DNA of 22,694 nucleotides, from the NCBI GenBank assembly GCA_002118135.1, contig BDIU01000537.1:1-22694 (forward strand), read 5' to 3'. The DNA comes from Trebouxia sp. TZW2008. Lineage: Eukaryota; Chlorophyta; Trebouxiophyceae; Trebouxiales; Trebouxiaceae. Position numbers and translations under genes: made by a program. The notes beneath the pieces are model-generated. The model was not told the origin of the DNA, did no database searches, and saw only the letters and a program-made list of their open reading frames with translations. This document shows, piece by piece, positions 20,701-22,694 of the stretch (within the stretch, counting starts at the first letter, position 1; each line of letters begins with the position of its first letter).

Positions 20701-21383
20701 GTGATGAGTGCTGTGGCAGCTGCCGTGACTGTTGTCACTGAGCAGCAAACGGTGATCCTGGAAAGCTTAGATGCTGTTCAGGTATGATGGCACATGTCTT
20801 GCCTGCTCTGGCACACTGATGTCCAAAAGTTTCCAGTATCATGATACATTGTGCAATCATAGTCATCAGCAGTTGTGAGTGCTGGTGGTGCTGGTGCTCT
20901 GAATCTGCTTGCTGAATCGCATTGCGATCACTGCAAATCTGACATGCTGGTCATGATGCTGCCAAACTGTCTGTGCTACAGGCTTGTGAGGCTCCTGAAC
21001 AAGCGCTAGAGCTTGTAGCGCTGTTAGCTGCTCACTGGCAAGGAACCTCAGCTACAGCATGGCCTGTGTCTGTGGTCACAGCGTCGTCACCACAGGCAGC
21101 ACTTGACAGCTTACCACACACGCTGCCTGCCTTGATGCAACACAAGGCGTGGCAGAATGTTGCTGAGCCATGCACCAGGCGACTGGTCGACTTGGCAGTA
21201 CCAGAACGGTCTGCTGCTGCAAAGAGCCAAGATGGAAGCAGCGTCCATGACAAGGCAATGGGGAACAAATCACAGATGCAAAACATTGCACGTATAGCAG
21301 CAGCATGTCTAGCTGCAATGCGCAGACATCTTGCGAGAGATAGCTGGCAGCACATGCCACAAGTTTTGGCATGCCACTCTTAG
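5703..21383 (+). CDS. RST1: RST1/focadhesin (FOCAD) homologue, giant HEAT-repeat protein, about 25 exons
   Basis: Plant RST1 and animal FOCAD are large helical-repeat proteins. RST1 works with RIPR to connect the cytoplasmic exosome to the SKI complex in Arabidopsis, and FOCAD stabilises the SKI complex in humans, so a role in cytoplasmic RNA decay is expected here. My exon set sums to roughly 2,000-2,100 residues, slightly longer than RST1/FOCAD (about 1,800). The N-terminus has the family opening (VRRYAVTSIFQLLAQ). Diagnostic blocks follow in the expected order: HPLSKALLAQPAAQSSLL, ASCIRDVCSHDSTRGVELV, LGLQAIALLCEDDVLEFYAAW, STAYEALAAYPMDLLETLEG, NSPTAAENAAAAAAALCQVL, AACAPRLPPMDW-like (read as AAAPRLPPMDWA) and AIACLKAAP. 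Nearly all introns are GT-AG and most are phase 1. The stop is TAG at 21381-21383. Exon coordinates are in the block entries below. Unresolved: 6392-7007, and where the exon near 14461 begins. The symbol follows the plant orthologue; focadhesin is the animal name. Confidence 0.88.
7544..7645 (+). repeat. Decayed upstream copy of exon 7694-7888 (5' part with its splice acceptor)
   Basis: The segment matches about 7682-7780. Both have TTGGC.ATGCAGG, then AAGGCTGGA, CTTGCACCCTGCCAG, GCTTCAG and CGCTG. In the genuine exon this reads SYLALKAGL onward. In the copy a one-base loss near 7580-7585 shifts the frame and brings a stop within a few codons. It lies in the intron just upstream of the real exon and retains a plausible acceptor. 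Confidence 0.8.
8328..8401 (+). repeat. Strongly decayed upstream copy of exon 8474-8647 (5' part with acceptor)
   Basis: The segment aligns with about 8463-8548. Shared words in the same order are GTGCA/TTGCAG at the acceptor, GATG or GACGCT, TTGGCT or GTGGCT, GAGCAG or CAGCAG, TTGA, AGGCACAGCAGCA and GCAGAC or AGACAG. Several deletions and an in-frame stop make it non-functional. It lies directly upstream of the genuine exon in the same intron. Confidence 0.65.
8747..8812 (+). repeat. Identical 66-bp copy of the 3' end of exon 8474-8647 and its donor
   Basis: Bases 8747-8812 are identical to 8586-8651, from GGAATGGCCGTCGCTGATGG to ATCAGCAGGTGC. The repeat spans the last 62 bases of the exon and the first bases of the intron, at an offset of 161 bp. 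The downstream copy brings a second potential donor (GCAG|GTGCGT). Reading through from the genuine exon hits a TAG soon after 8670, so using the second donor would break the frame. Confidence 0.97.
9071..9182 (+). repeat. 10-bp minisatellite in an RST1/FOCAD intron
   Basis: The unit TCTGAACACG is repeated exactly four times at 9081-9120. One variant unit precedes it (CCTGAACATA). Degenerate units follow (TCTCAAGATG, TCTGAACATG and others) to about 9182. It lies in the intron between exons 8474-8647 and 9372-9455. Confidence 0.95.
11353..11822 (+). repeat. Roughly 470-bp pyrimidine-only-like tract in an intron
   Basis: The sense strand is almost entirely C and T, with runs such as CCCCTCCCCCTAACCCCCTC, and only scattered A or G. 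It occupies the middle of the intron 11156-11990. The complementary strand is a G/A tract with many G runs, so triplex (H-DNA) or G-quadruplex structure is possible (inference). The apparent minus-strand Gly/Arg-rich frame across it is an artefact of composition. Confidence 0.9.
12240..12355 (+). repeat. Decayed downstream copy of the 3' part of exon 11991-12208
   Basis: The segment aligns with 12100-12213. Shared stretches are CATGCT, CACGCACTGTGAGAG (ACGCACTGTGAGAG in the exon), AGCTGCATCCGTGATGTG, TGCAGTCA, GGAGTGGAGC or GGGGTGGAGC, and GGCAATTCATGCA against AGCAATCCAGGTGA. In the genuine exon this stretch encodes the highly conserved ASCIRDVC block. The copy has lost the donor (CATGCAAG in place of CAGGTGAG) and contains indels. 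Confidence 0.88.
12340..12415 (+). repeat. GTCATCA/GAGTCATC-type short repeat run
   Basis: A short array of related words (AAGTCATCAGCATCATCATG, TTAGTCATCATC, TTAGTCATCAG, TGAGTCATCG) follows directly after the decayed exon copy in the intron 12209-12653. It looks like simple microsatellite growth. Confidence 0.6.
13723..13876 (+). repeat. Second pyrimidine-rich tract, in the intron after exon 13514-13698
   Basis: This run of CTTCTT, CCCCCC and TCCCTCC words begins soon after the ALAHEHLRRR exon. It has the same strand bias as the longer tract at 11353-11822. The open frame that crosses it (VNPPEP and then Pro/Ser/Leu) is compositional, and I treat the exon as ending at 13698. Confidence 0.8.
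14461..16608 (+). other. RST1/FOCAD exon block 3: conserved C-terminal half, first part
   Basis: Exons read are about 14461-14747, 14895-15161, 15808-15970 and 16184-16608. The first carries SPLLLADHFVDAVLVSLTKD, and its 3' splice site is ambiguous (see the 22-nt mini-intron candidate). The second carries a Pro/Ser-rich insert and then LLLFSWGRFLARWLSA, corresponding to the plant SW..F..RWM.A block. The third carries NSPTAAENAAAAAAALCQVL and GAHDLVSEVV, aligning with the plant PRAAENIA..IGALC.VLP..AH block. The fourth has LDLLSQTRSSSLRSACAESL and ends LGVMAG at what appears to be a GC donor (GCAG|GCAAGC at 16605-16614). Frames around 15275-15700 inside the intervening intron were left out because the phase-consistent join skips them. 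Confidence 0.75.
14495..14516 (+). other. Candidate 22-nt mini-intron or alternative exon start
   Basis: The 22 bases GT...CTTCTTCTTGCAG have GT/AG ends and a perfect pyrimidine tract. Removing them would join an open frame at about 14350-14494 (VGGTARQAPSNTGKAAVDP and on) in phase 1 to the conserved DHFVDAVLVSL frame. The alternative is an ordinary exon starting at 14461 after CTTCTGCAG, which needs no mini-intron and is also phase-consistent. I prefer the latter because 22 nt is below usual intron sizes in green algae. Confidence 0.3.
16841..21383 (+). other. RST1/FOCAD exon block 4: C-terminal region to the stop
   Basis: Exons read are 16841-17652, 17919-18126, 18504-19468, 20051-20166, 20661-20781 and 20982-21383. 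Exon 16841-17652 has a short Ala/Ser/Thr repeat and Gln-rich low-complexity inserts (near 17105-17160) inside an otherwise helical sequence, which helps explain the large size. Exon 18504-19468 contains an 18-bp tandem repeat coding SIQHSK twice (18551-18586), then the family block RCLAAAPRLPPMDW and MRPQRFAQLPLQLQQMLLTG. The final exons encode LQAWLQIEQQGPRW, SVMSAVAAAVTVVTEQQTV and a long helical end with ARIAAACLAAMRRHL. The start of exon 18504 is chosen by phase and a pyrimidine-rich acceptor. The frame upstream to 18353 is also open and could add residues. Confidence 0.8.
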
Positions 21384-21754
21384 CTCATGGCATATGCACG
21401 CGGCGCAGCTGCCCATCAAAACGCTGGCGAAACGTCCTGCAGGATGCACTTGTGTATGCATGTATGTCAGAAGGCATAATAAGCCAGCCATAAAATCAGA
21501 ATGTCACAATGTGACAGCATCACACTAAGTACACCGCAGAGCAGACTGCACGAGTACATGCAGTCTACAGCAGCATGGTGACATGTCAAAAAGCGCATGC
21601 TGTGTACAGACAGCCGATGCCTCTGGGTCGGGATGAGGCCTGTCTCACAACAGCAAGGAGTGACTGTACTGGCAGCATGGAACCGAAGAGGTACTGAAGC
21701 TGCCAGCGTCAACTGCAGTCTGAACTGCTTGTGAGACATTCCAACAGTTGCAAT
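21384..21754. other. Region 3' of RST1/FOCAD
   Basis: This should hold the 3' untranslated region of the long gene. A TGTAA pentamer, the usual polyadenylation signal of many chlorophytes, lies slightly beyond at 21772-21776. No gene is supported within the stretch. Confidence 0.35.
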
Positions 21755-22329
21755 TTACTGCATTATATCTGTGTAACAGAGGGCTGCAACTTTGCAGATC
21801 AAGCGCCGTTTTTGTTTGAGACTTGCTAGTTGAGCTGGCAGATGTTCTAGATCAGAAACTAGATGCGGAATGATGCGGTCACAGTCCTCGCTCAACAGCT
21901 GCTCTGGGTTTGATGATACTTGTGCTGGATTGTCATTATGCCACTCATGCACCCTCATGCAAGCAGAGTTCCCAAAAAGCCCTTACAGATCGGAACGGTG
22001 GTCATTCAAGGGAACTTTTGGAGTGGGCTTCAAGATGTGATGTACCAGCAAGAGCCTGACATATGGCCAGCCTCAGCAATGAGTTGTTCAGTGTTGTTGG
22101 CCCAACAGTTTTGAGTCATTGGAAGCGCAAGTTGATGCATCACGAAAGCTTTCGACAGCGGCCGTGAGATTTGACGGCTGAGTTGCCGTACTGGGCGACT
22201 GAGGTCCCAGTGGCAAAGCGAATGCGAAGTTGTAGCAATGACTATTGGTGGCATGCGAGTGGACAACCTTGGCTCCGGTGTCAGTAATTTGGGGGCAGGG
22301 TGAAACTGGTTATGGAGCGGAGTCAACAC
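21755..22329 (-). CDS. Possible small unidentified gene, probably spliced; limits uncertain
   Basis: On the minus strand, 21958-21755 ends in a protein-like frame (NPEQLLSEDCDRIIPHLVSD, LEHLPAQLASLKQKRRLICK, then a stop) with amphipathic-helix character. Just upstream a second frame reads LKPTPKVPLNDHRSDL and ends at a GTAAGG donor near 21988. Further upstream, 22329-22220 has a Ser/Arg-rich, acid-poor stretch with ATG codons at 22329 and 22257 that could be an organelle presequence. A 33-nt intron ending TGAG would join the first two pieces in phase 2, but that acceptor is unlike the others in this window. The join to the N-terminal piece is unresolved. I do not recognise the family. It would converge on RST1/FOCAD. 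Confidence 0.35.
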
Positions 22330-22599
22330 TCTCCGGCATCATGACCTTGGTCACATAATCGCACCCGTGATGACAGATATATCTCTAGACATGCATGCTC
22401 GCCGAGATCGTCCCTGTTGTGCTTACCCATACAATGCTGGCTGTTATCGCAATAGCTGACACACAGCTTTCGAAAAGACTAGCGGACTGCTAAGATGCGT
22501 TGTCTATGCTTCTCGAACGCTTGCGCAGGTAGAAAAGAGTTCATCTTGCTGAGAGAAGGCAAGAGTGCACGGACACAGGGAGATGAACGGTCGATTGCG
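22330..22599. other. Intergenic, nothing recognised
   Basis: There is no convincing open frame. The segment 22583-22598 is the inverse of 75-90 at the other end of the window. It may belong to the same repeat as the polymerase-like frame that follows. Confidence 0.35.
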
Positions 22600-22694
22600 T
22601 AATGACACCCATCAACATTGACCGAGGCTTATTGCAATCTATATTGGTACCCGCCTTGCACTATGGCTGTGAGATTTGGGGTATGCACAGTCCT
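22600..22694 (+). mobile_element. Fragment resembling the C-terminal end of a non-LTR retrotransposon reverse transcriptase
   Basis: A plus-strand frame open to the window edge encodes INIDRGLLQSILVPALHYGC followed by EIWG. The pattern 'L...L.P.L.YG.E.W' is a typical motif just after the polymerase thumb in LINE-type reverse transcriptases, which end their conserved part with P.L.YG.E.WG. Only about 30 residues are visible, so family and intactness cannot be judged. The frame upstream of about 22585 is not protein-like, so this may be a truncated copy or an exon-like fragment. Confidence 0.55.

Overview
The window looks like nuclear DNA of a green alga, probably a trebouxiophyte-like chlorophyte (lineage inferred, low confidence). 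Genes are split into many short exons. Introns are mostly GT-AG with TGCAG acceptors and run from under 100 bp to about 800 bp. The recognisable proteins are conserved eukaryotic, plant-like ones, and nothing looks bacterial or organellar.

Layout: three minus-strand genes occupy the left part. They are TIM21 (mitochondrial presequence-translocase subunit, three exons, 2117 to 1069), TRAPPC2L/Tca17 (TRAPP tethering-complex subunit, five exons, 3993 to 2662) and a small cysteine-rich single-pass membrane protein that I do not recognise (5512 to 5288). A short divergent intergenic region (about 5513-5702) separates the last of these from the main gene. That gene is a plus-strand locus of about 15.7 kb in roughly 25 exons (5703-21383) encoding a homologue of plant RST1 / animal focadhesin (FOCAD), the large HEAT-repeat protein tied to the SKI-exosome RNA-decay machinery. 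Two stretches of the model are unresolved (about 6.39-7.01 kb and the start of the exon near 14.46 kb). Right of it lies a possible small unidentified minus-strand gene (about 22.33-21.75 kb). The right edge holds a short frame resembling the C-terminal end of a non-LTR retrotransposon polymerase.

The main oddity is in the RST1/FOCAD introns. At least four contain partial copies of the neighbouring exon, including its splice site, at stages from an identical 66-bp copy to badly decayed relics. A similar 107-bp tandem duplication lies in the last TRAPPC2L intron. The same gene carries two long sense-strand pyrimidine tracts, a 10-bp minisatellite, one probable GC-AG intron and one unexplained in-frame TGA.

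The genes do not form a pathway. They are housekeeping functions (protein import, vesicle tethering, RNA surveillance) that happen to be neighbours. I found no CRISPR array, rRNA, tRNA or bacterial-style operon.
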